A stretch of 64,000 nt of DNA from Anaerocolumna sp. MB42-C2 (GTDB lineage: Bacteria; Bacillota; Clostridia; Lachnospirales; Lachnospiraceae), in the NCBI RefSeq assembly GCF_030913705.1, contig NZ_CP133190.1, forward strand, positions 5,233,501 to 5,297,500. Direction: 5' to 3'. Numbering within the stretch: the stretch's first letter is position 1; every line of letters starts with the position of its first letter. This document shows positions 17,723-27,312 of this stretch, piece by piece. Below the pieces are notes generated by a model. The model made no database searches. It saw only the letters and a list, made by a program, of their open reading frames with translations, and was not told the origin of the DNA. The position numbers and the translations under genes are program-made.

Positions 17723-19105
17723 ATGAAAAAAAACATACGTATTTTAGCTTTACTTATGGCAATGATTTTTGCATTAACGGCATGCAGCAGTGCAAAGACA
17801 GACACACCAAAACAAGAGGGGGCCGGTGGGGAAACTGCCAGCGGGGAAACTGCTGGAGGAGAAACAAACAGCGGAGAAGCTGGTGAAGATATTGAATTAA
17901 CCGTATCTCATTATTATCTGGAAGAAGAACGAAGCAGCAATGCAGTAGGTGACAGCTTTTTAAGCATGGCTGAAAAATGGCAGCAGGAAAATCCGGATAT
18001 TACACTGAATCAGCAATCCATGTCTCAGTCGGACTATTCCACCAAAATCCAGGCGCAGGCTGCAGTGAATGAAGTACCGGACATTTTTATGGTTAAGGGT
18101 TCCTGGGTAGACAACTTTGTTGATAATGGCATCATGGCACCGATTAACGATTATTTAGATAAGTATGAACATAAAGATGCTTTTCGCGAAGGGGTATTTG
18201 ATGCCGCAACACGGGATGGAAATATTTACGGTTTACCGAACCAGTTATCCATTACATCAGTTGTCTATTACAATGACAAGTTATGGAAATCAATCGGATA
18301 TGATACTTTTCCGGATAATTGGGATGATATATTTAAAGCTGCCGAGAAATTTAATGAAAAGGGAATTGCTGCAATCTCATTAGGTAATTCGGAGAGGTGG
18401 CCGGCAGAATCCTGTATCCTTTCCACACTGGGAGACCGTTATACCGGTATGGATTGGACAAACAGTATTATAGCCCATGACGGAAAGGCTAAATTCACGG
18501 ATCCAACGTTTATTTCAGCACTTACAAAGCTGCAGGAGATGGCGGTTAAACAGGTATTTAATCCGGATTTCAATACAATCACTGAGACCCAGTCTGTTGA
18601 ATATTATTCTCAGGAAAAAGCGGCGTCTGTCGTTTCAGGGCATTGGACCGTATCGGCTATTGAATCTTTTGCTTCAGAGGATATATTAAACAATACAAAA
18701 GTAGCAATCTTACCGGCAGTTGACGGCGGCAAGGCAGACAGTATATCCGGCGGCTGCGGATGGTATTTTGCGGTAAATAAAAATCTTACCGGTAAAAAAT
18801 TAGATGCGGCAATGGATTTTATCTTTGCAACCACCGGTTATGATATGTGCGAATACGCAGCAAATGAGCACGGTATTATCGGTGCGGCAATCATTGATAA
18901 TCCGGATCAGTCTAAAATATCCCAGTTATCCAAAGATTTCATAAAACTGGTAGACGGGGTAAGTTTTACACCGGTATATGATCTGAGAATGAACGGATCG
19001 GTAATTGAAGTAATGAATACGGGAATACAGGAGCTTTTGAATAATTCTAAGACTCCGGAGGATCTGGCGGCTGAAATCCAGACGGAACAGGACCTGTTGA
19101 AATAA
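17723..19105 (+). CDS. Sugar-binding lipoprotein of a family 1 (MsmE-like) ABC importer
   Basis: 460 residues from ATG 17723, with CGGAGG eight bases upstream. Lipoprotein signal with lipobox ALTAC and Cys21, then a short Gly/Glu linker with repeated GGE and SGE units. The mature protein has the family 1 binding-protein fold (VPDIFMVKGSWVDNFVDNG and GNIYGLPNQL regions are typical). It should bind an oligosaccharide for the two permeases downstream. The same operon carries a beta-mannosidase and a lyxose/mannose isomerase, so a beta-mannoside such as mannobiose or an N-glycan core piece is the likely ligand (inference). Confidence 0.9.
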   Translation: MKKNIRILALLMAMIFALTACSSAKTDTPKQEGAGGETASGETAGGETNSGEAGEDIELTVSHYYLEEERSSNAVGDSFLSMAEKWQQENPDITLNQQSMSQSDYSTKIQAQAAVNEVPDIFMVKGSWVDNFVDNGIMAPINDYLDKYEHKDAFREGVFDAATRDGNIYGLPNQLSITSVVYYNDKLWKSIGYDTFPDNWDDIFKAAEKFNEKGIAAISLGNSERWPAESCILSTLGDRYTGMDWTNSIIAHDGKAKFTDPTFISALTKLQEMAVKQVFNPDFNTITETQSVEYYSQEKAASVVSGHWTVSAIESFASEDILNNTKVAILPAVDGGKADSISGGCGWYFAVNKNLTGKKLDAAMDFIFATTGYDMCEYAANEHGIIGAAIIDNPDQSKISQLSKDFIKLVDGVSFTPVYDLRMNGSVIEVMNTGIQELLNNSKTPEDLAAEIQTEQDLLK

Positions 19106-19118
19106 TAAATAATGATTA

Positions 19119-19144
19119 ATCTGGCATCCAATTGGGTGCCAGAT
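19119..19144 (+). promoter_or_regulatory. Intercistronic stem-loop after the mannoside-binding-protein gene
   Basis: ATCTGGCA (19119-19126) pairs with TGCCAGAT (19137-19144), and the stem continues through a T-G wobble and CC/GG to an AATT loop, about 11 bp. ATTTT follows. It probably stabilises the upstream mRNA or partly terminates transcription before the permease genes. Confidence 0.7.
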
Positions 19145-19169
19145 AATTTTAAAAGGAGAAAATGGCGGT

Positions 19170-20054
19170 ATGAAAGTAAAAAAGCCTATGATATTTTTAT
19201 ATCTTCTTCCGGGTATTTTATGGTATAGCTTTATCATTCTGATACCAATCTGTCTGGCTTTCTATTATGGGCTGTTTAACTGGTCCGGCGGAACCAAAAT
19301 GATATATCAGGGATTTAAGAATTTTGCGGATGTCCTTACGGACGATGTGTTTTTTCAATCCTTAAAAAATAATATTTACCTGACGGTAGTCTGCTTAATC
19401 GGCCAGATCGGTATTGCTTTTATTTTAGCGGTTCTGCTTAACGGAAGATATGTCCGTTTCAAAGGTTTCCATAGAACCATGACTTATTTTCCGGCAGTTT
19501 TATCGGCGGTAGTAATCGGTTTTATCTGGAACCTGATTTATGATTACCATTATGGACTGCTAAATACCTTGTTAAGGATGACCGGGTTTGGGGATAGGGC
19601 ACAGGCCTGGCTGAACAATGATAAATTGGTGTTAATGCTTGTGGCTGTTCCTTTGGTATGGCAGTACGTGGGCTATTATCTGATCATCATTATGTCGGCA
19701 CTTTCGTCCGTTGACCCGCAGATATTTGAGGTAGCTGAGATTGATGGGGCCAGCGGTTTTCAGAGAGTTATTTATATTACCCTGCCATTAGTAAAGAATA
19801 CCCTGATTGTTTGTGTAACCTTATGTATTGCGGGGAATATGAAAATATTTGACCATATTTATGCAATGACCGGAGGAGGACCAGGTACGGCAAGCAGTGT
19901 AATGGCTATGTATGCTTATAAAACTTCTTTCCTGTCCTATAAAATGGGATATGGAAGTGCCATGTCAATTGTAATATTGATTGTCAGTTTTATTCTGGTA
20001 GCCGGCAGCCAGGGCATATTACTTCGTTTTACAAAGAATAAGGAGGTGGAGTAA
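19170..20054 (+). CDS. ABC sugar permease, MsmF type
   Basis: 294 residues with six membrane segments. The EAA-loop equivalent reads VAEIDGASGFQRVIYITLP, followed by the MTGGGPGTASSVMAMYAYK stretch typical of MalF/MsmF-like carbohydrate permeases. AAAAGGAGAAA precedes the ATG. The stop overlaps the next start as TAATG, so the two permeases are translationally coupled. Confidence 0.92.
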   Translation: MKVKKPMIFLYLLPGILWYSFIILIPICLAFYYGLFNWSGGTKMIYQGFKNFADVLTDDVFFQSLKNNIYLTVVCLIGQIGIAFILAVLLNGRYVRFKGFHRTMTYFPAVLSAVVIGFIWNLIYDYHYGLLNTLLRMTGFGDRAQAWLNNDKLVLMLVAVPLVWQYVGYYLIIIMSALSSVDPQIFEVAEIDGASGFQRVIYITLPLVKNTLIVCVTLCIAGNMKIFDHIYAMTGGGPGTASSVMAMYAYKTSFLSYKMGYGSAMSIVILIVSFILVAGSQGILLRFTKNKEVE

Positions 20055-20887
20055 TGAGAGATACGGGCAGAAAACTCTTAAGGGTGATTCCCAATGCCGT
20101 ACTTATGCTGTTTTCCATTACCTGCATATTTCCTGCAATCTGGCTGTTTTATTCATCCCTTAAAGATAAATCCGAATTTTATGAAAGTCCTCTTGCTTTG
20201 CCGAAGAGTCTTGATTTTTCCCATTATATTTCCATTTTTACCAACAGTAACATCCTGACCTGGATGGGAAATACGGTTCGCAACAGTGTATTATCCTTAT
20301 TTCTCATTCTGTTGATTGGATTTGTTACCGGATATTTTCTATCCCGTTATAAATTCCGTGGCAGAAAAGTGATCTACAATTATTTCTTATTGGGAATGCT
20401 GGTCCCGGTACATGCTCTTATCGTGCCCATGTATGTGCTTTTTACCAAAGCAGGATTAACCGATAACTGGTTTACTTTAGTCCTGCCCTATACGGCTCTT
20501 GGCTTACCGATAGCCGTATTTCTGGTTGAGAGTTATGTAAAGTCCATTCCTTCCGAAGTGGAAGAAGCGGCGGCAATTGACGGAAGTTCCTTACATAGAA
20601 CTCTTTTTTCAATTATATTACCTATATGCAAACCAATTTTAGTTACGGTCGGTATCATACAATTTTTTTATGCATGGAATGAATTTACTTTTGCTTTGAT
20701 TTTAACAGATTCGGAAAAGTGGATGCCGATTCCGGTAGGAATTACCCTGTTTAAAGGGCAGTTTACGACGGATTATCCGAAGATGATGACGGCAATGATC
20801 ATTGCGATATTTCCAGCCATGGTTATCTATTTTATATTTTCCAAGCAGATAATCAAGGGAATGGTTGCCGGGGCAGTAAAAGGTTGA
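20054..20887 (+). CDS. ABC sugar permease, MsmG type
   Basis: 277 residues with six membrane segments and the EAA loop EEAAAIDGSSLHRTLFSIIL. It ends GMVAGAVKG, the usual tail of the MalG/MsmG family. Its ATG overlaps the stop of the previous permease by one base. No ATPase follows, so the importer must share an MsmK-type ATPase encoded elsewhere. Confidence 0.92.
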   Translation: MRDTGRKLLRVIPNAVLMLFSITCIFPAIWLFYSSLKDKSEFYESPLALPKSLDFSHYISIFTNSNILTWMGNTVRNSVLSLFLILLIGFVTGYFLSRYKFRGRKVIYNYFLLGMLVPVHALIVPMYVLFTKAGLTDNWFTLVLPYTALGLPIAVFLVESYVKSIPSEVEEAAAIDGSSLHRTLFSIILPICKPILVTVGIIQFFYAWNEFTFALILTDSEKWMPIPVGITLFKGQFTTDYPKMMTAMIIAIFPAMVIYFIFSKQIIKGMVAGAVKG

Positions 20888-20905
20888 AAGAAATATGCTA
20901 TCTAC

Positions 20906-20958
20906 AAGTTTTGAGTCAACAAAACTAAAGTATGTTCAGCATACTTGGCACAAAACTT
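20906..20958 (+). promoter_or_regulatory. Intercistronic nested hairpin before the beta-mannosidase gene
   Basis: AAGTTTTG (20906-20913) pairs with CAAAACTT (20951-20958), and inside it AAGTATG pairs with CATACTT around TTCAG (20928-20946). It lies between the permease and glycosidase genes and may set their expression ratio. Confidence 0.55.
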
Positions 20959-20995
20959 AAGATACGTAAAAATTTAATGCAGGATGGAGAAAAAT

Positions 20996-23512
20996 ATGAG
21001 AACAATCAATCTAAATAAAAAATGGGAGATGTTGGAAACTCCCTTGAAATGGAACCGGAATTATTACAATCAGGTAAGGGCTATGAAAGAAGGATGGTAT
21101 CAATGTGATTTGCCGGTGGATGTCAGAATGCCCTTGCTTAAGGAGGGTAAAATCAAAGAACCGTTGTTATCTGATTATTGCAGGGAAACAGAATGGATCG
21201 AAGACCGTTCCTGGTGGTTTGTAAAAAGGTTTGACAGCAGCGAGGTCGACTCTTTGGATGATATCATTGAACTGGTATTGGAGGGACTGGATTGCAGGAG
21301 CGATATTTTTATTAACGGACGCTACTTAAAAACCCACCGGAATGTACATTATCCCTTTATATATGATATAAAAGAATATATCATTCCAGGTGAAAATGTG
21401 ATAACAGTTCGGCTTACGAGCGGATTGGAGGAAATCAGCAAAGAGGATATGGCAGAACTCGATCATGCGGTATGTATTGAGGAGCGGAACGGCGGCAAAT
21501 ACCGTGGGGATGAAAGAAGAGCTTTTGTAAGACGTCCCCAGTATACAGTCGGATGGGATTGGGGTCCTAAAGTAATTACCATAGGAATTACAGGGAACGT
21601 TTTTCTTAGAAGTTATAGAAAAGTAGTAATAAGAGAAGTAAAAGCGGAAACCTTATCCATTGGTAAAACAGCAGAACTTCATGTTTGTGTCAATGTGGAA
21701 AATTTAAGCTTTATCAGTACCAGAGGCTGTGATGTGGAAGTGACCTTATGGGAGGGGGATACCCTTTGCGCCAGTGAAAAAATAGAAAATACTTTAGTAA
21801 CTTCCGGTTACAATTTTATTGATTGTTACCTTTCGGTAGAGAATCCGAAGCTCTGGTGGCCGAACGGTTATGGAGCTCAGCCTTTATACAGGGTGGTGGT
21901 AAAAGTCCTCTGTGAAGGAAATACGACGGAATATCCTGCTTTTTCTTACGGGATTCGTACCATAAAAATGGATACCAGTGTAATACAAGGTGAGGACCGT
22001 AATTTTACCTTATTGGTGAATGATAAGCCGATATATTGCAAAGGCGGCAACTGGATTCCCAATGATTTTATCTATGCCCGTGTTCCTGATGAAAAATATC
22101 ACGTTCTGACGGATGAGGCTATTGAAGCTAATTTTAATATGCTCCGTGTCTGGGGCGGCGGCTTGTATGAGAGGGATATTTTTTATGAATTGTGCGATAA
22201 AAAAGGAATTTTATTATGGCATGATTTTATGTTTGCCTGCTCTACTTATCCGGATCATCACCAGTGGTTCCGTGATGAAATGTATAAGGAATTGGACTTC
22301 CAGACCAAAAGGCTGCGGAATCACTGCTGTATCGGATTATTCTGCGGTACCAATGAAGTTCATTGGATTTTCAATTCCATTGATAATCCAAGATGGAACA
22401 TTGAATTCAAATATGAATTCCAGTATGGCCTTTCCATTCCTAACCATATGGTTAAGGAGATTTTACATAAAAACTGCGAAAAGATACCTTATTGGAACAG
22501 CTCACCTTACGGAGGTGCTCTTCCCAATGCAGATACGGTTGGAGATGTGCACAGGTGGCATAATGCACTGATGAGCCCCAAGATGGAGGAACGGATTGAG
22601 GTAAAGGATTATGATACCATAGAATCCAAGTTTGTCAGTGAATACGGTTTTATCGGACCTTGCTGTAAGAAAACTACTTTGGAATATATGGAAGATGCAG
22701 GGGTTGACAGAAGAACGGATACTTGGCGTATGCATTGTAATGTATTTGAAAGGGGAACGGTTTATGCCGGTATTGAAAAAAATTACGTAGATCATGCCGA
22801 TCAGCTGTCATTAGAGGATTACATCTTATACGGTGGTATGGTACACGGGCTGATGTACGGTTATTCCCTGGAAGCTATGCGGTTTAAGGAACATTGTTCC
22901 GGCAGTTTATTCTGGATGTATAATGATGCCTGGGGAGAAGTGGGCTGGACAATCATAGATTACTACCTAAGACGTAAAATACCCTTTTATGCGGTAAAGC
23001 GTGCATTAGCTCATCAGAAATTTACCCTGCGGTTAGTGGATGATAATGTAGTACTCCAGGGAATCAATGATCTGCCTGAGGAGCTTAAGGTGAAAGCATG
23101 GTTTGGATACGTTTCTTTTGACGGAAAAATAAAAGATATGAAAGAAATGCAGTTGACGGTAGCGGCAGGACAGAGAATTTATCTGCATCAGGAACCATTG
23201 CCGGCATATGATTATACGAAGGGAACGATTATGCTTTATGTAGATGATGAGACAATCGATAATGTTTCCCTGAGAATGGAAGACAACCGGAAATTACACT
23301 ATGATAAATCTGCTGTTCTGGTCGTATCGGAAAAGGAAGACGGAGAGGATAAGACGGTAACGGTAACCGCAGAGGGGTATGTCCATGGTGTATATGTGAA
23401 AGGTGACTTTGACTGTTCCGATGCTTATTTTGATTTACTTCCGGGAGAGGTAAAAACCTTTACCGTAAAGAAAGCAAAAGGATATGAATTGATTATTGAG
23501 GCGGTCAGGTAG
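20996..23512 (+). CDS. Glycoside hydrolase family 2 beta-mannosidase
   Basis: 838 residues from ATG 20996, with ATGGAGA at good spacing; an in-frame ATG at 20984 has no room for a ribosome site. No signal peptide, so it acts in the cytoplasm on imported oligosaccharides. GH2 layout: sugar-binding jelly roll (about 1-190), Ig-like domain, TIM barrel, C-terminal beta domains. The acid/base is Glu454 in LFCGTNEVHW and the nucleophile Glu549 in SKFVSEYGF. The VGWDWGPK and WWPNGYG motifs are typical of exo-beta-mannosidases. It should remove terminal beta-mannose from beta-1,4-mannosides or N-glycan cores. It lies in the operon with the importer and the isomerase. Confidence 0.9.
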   Translation: MRTINLNKKWEMLETPLKWNRNYYNQVRAMKEGWYQCDLPVDVRMPLLKEGKIKEPLLSDYCRETEWIEDRSWWFVKRFDSSEVDSLDDIIELVLEGLDCRSDIFINGRYLKTHRNVHYPFIYDIKEYIIPGENVITVRLTSGLEEISKEDMAELDHAVCIEERNGGKYRGDERRAFVRRPQYTVGWDWGPKVITIGITGNVFLRSYRKVVIREVKAETLSIGKTAELHVCVNVENLSFISTRGCDVEVTLWEGDTLCASEKIENTLVTSGYNFIDCYLSVENPKLWWPNGYGAQPLYRVVVKVLCEGNTTEYPAFSYGIRTIKMDTSVIQGEDRNFTLLVNDKPIYCKGGNWIPNDFIYARVPDEKYHVLTDEAIEANFNMLRVWGGGLYERDIFYELCDKKGILLWHDFMFACSTYPDHHQWFRDEMYKELDFQTKRLRNHCCIGLFCGTNEVHWIFNSIDNPRWNIEFKYEFQYGLSIPNHMVKEILHKNCEKIPYWNSSPYGGALPNADTVGDVHRWHNALMSPKMEERIEVKDYDTIESKFVSEYGFIGPCCKKTTLEYMEDAGVDRRTDTWRMHCNVFERGTVYAGIEKNYVDHADQLSLEDYILYGGMVHGLMYGYSLEAMRFKEHCSGSLFWMYNDAWGEVGWTIIDYYLRRKIPFYAVKRALAHQKFTLRLVDDNVVLQGINDLPEELKVKAWFGYVSFDGKIKDMKEMQLTVAAGQRIYLHQEPLPAYDYTKGTIMLYVDDETIDNVSLRMEDNRKLHYDKSAVLVVSEKEDGEDKTVTVTAEGYVHGVYVKGDFDCSDAYFDLLPGEVKTFTVKKAKGYELIIEAVR

Positions 23513-23540
23513 TAAAATCAGGTAAAAGAAGGAGGTTATC

Positions 23541-24089
23541 ATGAAAAAAGAAGTTTATGAACAGGTAAGAGCGCAGGTATTGGGCTACTATGAGAAAGCT
23601 CATATTGTATTAACGGAAGAAGAAAAAAATAAAATTGAAATCGCAGATTTTGGTTTAAATGATTTGGAGTACATTGGTTTAAACTTAGTCACATTTGTAA
23701 ATACGGACCGTTGTTGTGCAAAAGAGATGGTGCTTTTGCCGGGACAAACCTGTCCGGAGCATAGCCACGGACCGGTTCCGGAATTAAAATATGAAGGAAA
23801 AGAGGAAACCTTCCGATGCCGTTACGGTACGGTATATTTATATGTGGAAGGAGCCAAAACACAGGAACCAAAAGGGCATATACCGAAAGGTTACGAGGCT
23901 GTATACACGGCAGGACATGAAATCGTGCTGAACGCGGGAGAACAGTATACCTTATATCCGGGGACAAAGCATTGGTTCCAGGCGGGGCCTTATGGTGCCG
24001 TTATTTCAGAATTCAGTACAAGAAGCCTGGATGAATATGATGTATTTACCGATCCTGATATTAAACGGATTCCAACAATCGAAGATTAG
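23541..24089 (+). CDS. D-lyxose isomerase family cupin (D-lyxose/D-mannose ketol-isomerase)
   Basis: 182 residues forming a cupin. Metal ligands are visible in CPEHSHGPVPE (His-x-His then Glu) and GTKHWFQAG (His). This matches D-lyxose ketol-isomerase (EC 5.3.1.15), and family members also interconvert D-mannose and D-fructose. Placed 28 bases after a beta-mannosidase gene with AGGAGGT before the ATG, its most sensible job is turning released mannose into fructose, replacing a mannokinase/ManA route (inference). A strong terminator follows, so this is the last gene of the operon. Confidence 0.85.
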   Translation: MKKEVYEQVRAQVLGYYEKAHIVLTEEEKNKIEIADFGLNDLEYIGLNLVTFVNTDRCCAKEMVLLPGQTCPEHSHGPVPELKYEGKEETFRCRYGTVYLYVEGAKTQEPKGHIPKGYEAVYTAGHEIVLNAGEQYTLYPGTKHWFQAGPYGAVISEFSTRSLDEYDVFTDPDIKRIPTIED

Positions 24090-24094
24090 TATTT

Positions 24095-24138
24095 AAAACG
24101 TCTTTTAATTTCAAAAGAAAATAAAAGGCGTTTTTTTT
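24095..24138 (+). terminator. Rho-independent terminator of the beta-mannoside operon
   Basis: AAAACGTCTTTTA (24095-24107) pairs with TAAAAGGCGTTTT (24122-24134) through one wobble pair, followed by an eight-T run. Confidence 0.9.
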
Positions 24139-24378
24139 ATACTAAAGTTTTGAGAGCTTCCCCATTTATACTTAAATCTTATGATTAGGATAAAACCATA
24201 AGATACTAAGATACTTAGAAATCTATTGGGATATTAATATGTATGAAATTCCTGTAATCTATTAACTGTAGACAATACATAAGCGACTGACAGCAGGATG
24301 AGAAATTACCAACTGACTATGAAATAGACAGCTTAAAGCTGTTTATCATAAAAAAACTATATAATAGGAGGAAAGTAA

Positions 24379-25467
24379 ATGAAAAAGAAAATCATCAGTG
24401 TATTACTAATTGGGGCAATGTTAGTAGCAGGATTGGCAGGCTGCAGCACAAAAACTGATACGGCAACAAATAAGACCGTAACAGAAAACAAGGCGTCAAC
24501 TGAAACACCGGCAGAAACAAAAACAGAGGAGACCGGTAAAACAGAGGATACCGGTAAAACAGAGGATACCGGCAAAGCAACTAATTTTAAAGTCGGCATT
24601 ACCATCCAATCACTTGAAAACAGTTATTGGGCAGGGGTTTTCGGTGAAGTGGAAAAACTCTTAAAAGAAAAAGGATGGGAATATACAATCCTTGCATGTA
24701 ACGATAATTCAGCTACACAGATTCAGCAAATTGAAAACTTTATAACAAACAAAGTTGATCTTATTATGGTTCATCCATCCGATCCGAATGCCATCGAAGA
24801 TTATTTAAAACAGGCAAGAGATGCAGGAATTAAAGTTATGAGCTGGGATGATGCAATGACAAATACGGATCTTAACTGGATACTGGATAACACCAAATTA
24901 GGGTATGCAATTGGCCAAGAGGCAGCAAACTTTATTAATGACCATTATTCAACGGATAAAGTGGCAGAAGTAGCAATCATGAATTATCCTCAGACACCAA
25001 TTCTTCTTGAAAGAGAAACAGGTATCTTAAATGCTTTGGAAGAAATCGCAAAAGGAAAGTACAAGATTGTTGCACAACAGCCGGCACTTGATGCTCAGAC
25101 AGCATTAACCAACATGGAAACTATTCTTCAGGCAAGCCCTGATACAAAAATTGTCTGCTCCATCGGTGCAGGCGGAGATATCGGAGCAAATGAAGCATTT
25201 ATGACCAAAACAGAAGGAAAAATTCCGGAAGATATGGGTATTTTCTCTGCAGATGCAACGGAACAACAGTTAGAAGCAATCGTTAAAGGAGAAGCAACAA
25301 GAGCCTCCGTAGGATTTGAAGGATCTAATAAGAAAACGGCAGCAGCAGTAGTTGATTTATATGAAAAATTGCTGAACGGTGAAAAATTTGATGAGCAGAA
25401 CTTGGTAAGACCACTTACAGTTATCGATAGCTCTAATGCAGCAGATTTCTTAGCAGATTATAAATAA
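24379..25467 (+). CDS. Sugar-binding lipoprotein, ribose/xylose (PBP type 1) family
   Basis: 362 residues. Lipobox GLAGC with Cys22, then a Thr/Glu/Lys linker containing a duplicated TEDTGK unit. The mature protein begins FKVGITIQSLENSYWAGVFGE, as in periplasmic binding protein type 1 (RbsB/XylF-like). It should bind a monosaccharide or polyol for the RbsA-like ATPase and RbsC-like permease that follow. AGGAGGAAAG precedes the ATG. The 240 bases upstream carry CTTATG/CATAAG and ACAGCTT/AGCTGT small hairpins but no clear promoter. Confidence 0.9.
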   Translation: MKKKIISVLLIGAMLVAGLAGCSTKTDTATNKTVTENKASTETPAETKTEETGKTEDTGKTEDTGKATNFKVGITIQSLENSYWAGVFGEVEKLLKEKGWEYTILACNDNSATQIQQIENFITNKVDLIMVHPSDPNAIEDYLKQARDAGIKVMSWDDAMTNTDLNWILDNTKLGYAIGQEAANFINDHYSTDKVAEVAIMNYPQTPILLERETGILNALEEIAKGKYKIVAQQPALDAQTALTNMETILQASPDTKIVCSIGAGGDIGANEAFMTKTEGKIPEDMGIFSADATEQQLEAIVKGEATRASVGFEGSNKKTAAAVVDLYEKLLNGEKFDEQNLVRPLTVIDSSNAADFLADYK

Positions 25468-25537
25468 TTTTAAGCAGCAGGACTGATTGCGAATGGGGAG
25501 GCTTAAGGAATAAAGCACATATTAACGGAGAAGGTAA

Positions 25538-25588
25538 GTTGAAAAGAAAATCATTTTTCAACCGGCAAAAAGCACGGAGGGTGCTTTT
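25538..25588 (+). promoter_or_regulatory. Two intercistronic stem-loops after the binding-protein gene
   Basis: GTTGAAAA (25538-25545) pairs with TTTTCAAC (25555-25562), and AAAAGCAC (25568-25575) pairs with GTGCTTTT (25581-25588). Both stems are perfect 8-mers. The second, with its short T-run, could be a weak terminator limiting read-through into the ATPase gene. Confidence 0.65.
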
Positions 25589-25632
25589 CGCTCAGTATTT
25601 GTATGCTGCTAAAGCGGCAGATGGAGGTTAAT

Positions 25633-25668
25633 ATGGTTTATATCCCGGCGGCATCCCCATTCAATTAA
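25633..25668 (+). CDS. Possible 11-residue upstream peptide
   Basis: ATG at 25633 has an excellent ATGGAGGTTAAT ribosome site and encodes MVYIPAASPFN. The ATPase start at 25691, 22 bases after its stop, has no comparable ribosome site, so the short ORF could feed ribosomes to it. Real translation is uncertain. Confidence 0.25.
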   Translation: MVYIPAASPFN

Positions 25669-25690
25669 ATAAGAATGCGTGGTGTAAATA

Positions 25691-27184
25691 ATGAATAATG
25701 AATATATTTTAGAATTGCAAAATATCAGAAAAGAATATCCCGGTGTAGTTGCGCTAAAAGATGTCTCCTTACAGGTAAAAAAAGGTGAGATTCTTGCATT
25801 GATTGGGGAAAATGGCGCCGGAAAATCCACGTTGATCAAAACTTGTTCAGGTGCCGTTATCCCAACCTCCGGTAAAATAATTATTGAGGGTAAAGAATTT
25901 ACCCATATGTCACCCCAGCTTGCTGCAGAAAACGGAATAGCGATTATATATCAGGAATTTAATAATGTAAAAGGACTTTCCGCTGCTGAAAATCTGTTCC
26001 TGGGTAATCCCATCCGCAAAGGCATCATTGTTGATAAAAAGGCGATGGAGAAAGAGGCTGAGAAAGCATTTGCACAATTAAATATTAAAATCAATCCAAA
26101 GACTTTGATTGGTGATCTTACTGTAGGTTACCAGCAGATGGTTGAGATTGCCAAAGCTATTTTACAGGACGCGAAAGTGTTGATTATGGATGAACCTTCT
26201 GCACCGCTTACCAATGCTGAAGTAGAAAGTATGTTTAAGGTATGTGAATTATTAAAATCAAAGGGTGTATCCATAATCTACATATCCCATAGACTGGAAG
26301 AAATATACAGGCTGTCTGACCGGATTGTAGTATTACGTGATGGTGAATATATAAAAACACTGATAACAAAAGATTCTCATGTTGATGAATTGATTCATCT
26401 CATGGTAGGACGTGATCTGAATGAGACCTATCCTCCGAGGGAGACAGACAAAAGAAAAGAAGAAGTTATTCTGGATTTACAAAATGTAAGCGGTAACGGA
26501 GATAAGAATATTAATTTACAGATAAGAAAAGGTGAAATTCTTGGGCTGGGAGGTTTAGTAGGTGCCGGCCGTACAGAGCTTGTACAAATGATTTTCGGTG
26601 CAGTGAAAAAGACGGAGGGAAAGATTATATTTAAAGGAAAAGAAATCAATCCAAAGTCTCCCAGGGAGGCAATTGACCTTGGCATCGCTCTTGTACCGGA
26701 AGACCGTAAACGTCATGGCGCTTTATTAGGTGTATCCATAAAAAACAATATAAATATGCCAATATACAAGAAAATATCCAAAATGTCGGTAATTAATCAT
26801 AAAGCTGAGTTAGATAATGCTAAAAAATATGAACACGAATTATTAATTAAAACACCAACACTAAATCAATTAGTTAAAAATTTAAGTGGTGGCAATCAGC
26901 AGAAAGTGATTATCGGAAAATGGCTTGCCGCAAACTCGGAATTAATTATTTTTGATGAACCAACTCGAGGAATTGACGTAGGTGCCAAATCTGAAATCTA
27001 TAAGCTGATGAACGAAGTAATAGCAAATGGAAAAACCATATTATTAATTTCATCAGAAATGGAAGAATTAATGGGAATGTCGGATCGAATCATAGTTTTG
27101 GCGGAAGGACGAGTTACCGGTGAATTAAGCAAAGAAGAATTTGATCAGCAAACGATAATGAAAATGGCATCTGCCGTTAAGTAG
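25691..27184 (+). CDS. Sugar ABC transporter ATP-binding protein, RbsA/XylG type (two cassettes)
   Basis: 497 residues with two ABC modules. The N-terminal module has Walker A GENGAGKST (about residues 40-48) and Walker B VLIMDEPS. The C-terminal module has the degenerate Walker A region GLVGAGRTE usual in this family, signature LSGGNQQK and Walker B LIIFDEPTRGID. It energises uptake through the permease encoded next. The ribosome site is weak (GGTGT), suggesting coupling to upstream translation or a low expression level. Confidence 0.95.
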   Translation: MNNEYILELQNIRKEYPGVVALKDVSLQVKKGEILALIGENGAGKSTLIKTCSGAVIPTSGKIIIEGKEFTHMSPQLAAENGIAIIYQEFNNVKGLSAAENLFLGNPIRKGIIVDKKAMEKEAEKAFAQLNIKINPKTLIGDLTVGYQQMVEIAKAILQDAKVLIMDEPSAPLTNAEVESMFKVCELLKSKGVSIIYISHRLEEIYRLSDRIVVLRDGEYIKTLITKDSHVDELIHLMVGRDLNETYPPRETDKRKEEVILDLQNVSGNGDKNINLQIRKGEILGLGGLVGAGRTELVQMIFGAVKKTEGKIIFKGKEINPKSPREAIDLGIALVPEDRKRHGALLGVSIKNNINMPIYKKISKMSVINHKAELDNAKKYEHELLIKTPTLNQLVKNLSGGNQQKVIIGKWLAANSELIIFDEPTRGIDVGAKSEIYKLMNEVIANGKTILLISSEMEELMGMSDRIIVLAEGRVTGELSKEEFDQQTIMKMASAVK

Positions 27185-27188
27185 ATTG

Positions 27189-27293
27189 AGGTTGAAAGAA
27201 AATTTGAATACAGAAAGGATGCCACGATAGGCTTCTTTCAACCTGTGAAACTCGTTTCACATTATATTGTGGCAGTATCGCAAGCCTGCTTGC
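27189..27293 (+). promoter_or_regulatory. Highly structured intercistronic region
   Basis: Several perfect inverted repeats lie between the ATPase and permease genes: AGGTTGAAAG/CTTTCAACCT (27189-27198 with 27235-27244), TGTGAAAC/GTTTCACA (27244-27251 with 27254-27261) and GCAAGC/GCTTGC (27280-27285 with 27288-27293). The middle one could also serve as a LacI-type operator. Function unknown; mRNA stability control is the simplest reading. Confidence 0.55.
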
Positions 27294-27312
27294 GGTATGC
27301 AAGGGTGTAAAT

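Noticed and set aside
17818..17885. Repeats of GGGGAAACTG-like units
   Set aside because: They encode the flexible linker of the mannoside-binding lipoprotein.
24510..24580. Short tandem repeats in the binding-protein gene
   Set aside because: They encode the TEDTGK-type lipoprotein linker; such low-complexity linkers are common and not a CRISPR or mobile element.
27244..27261. TGTGAAACTCGTTTCACA as a catabolite-repression (cre) site
   Set aside because: It lacks the cre core CGxT arrangement and lies between two co-transcribed genes among other hairpins, so a structural role is more likely.
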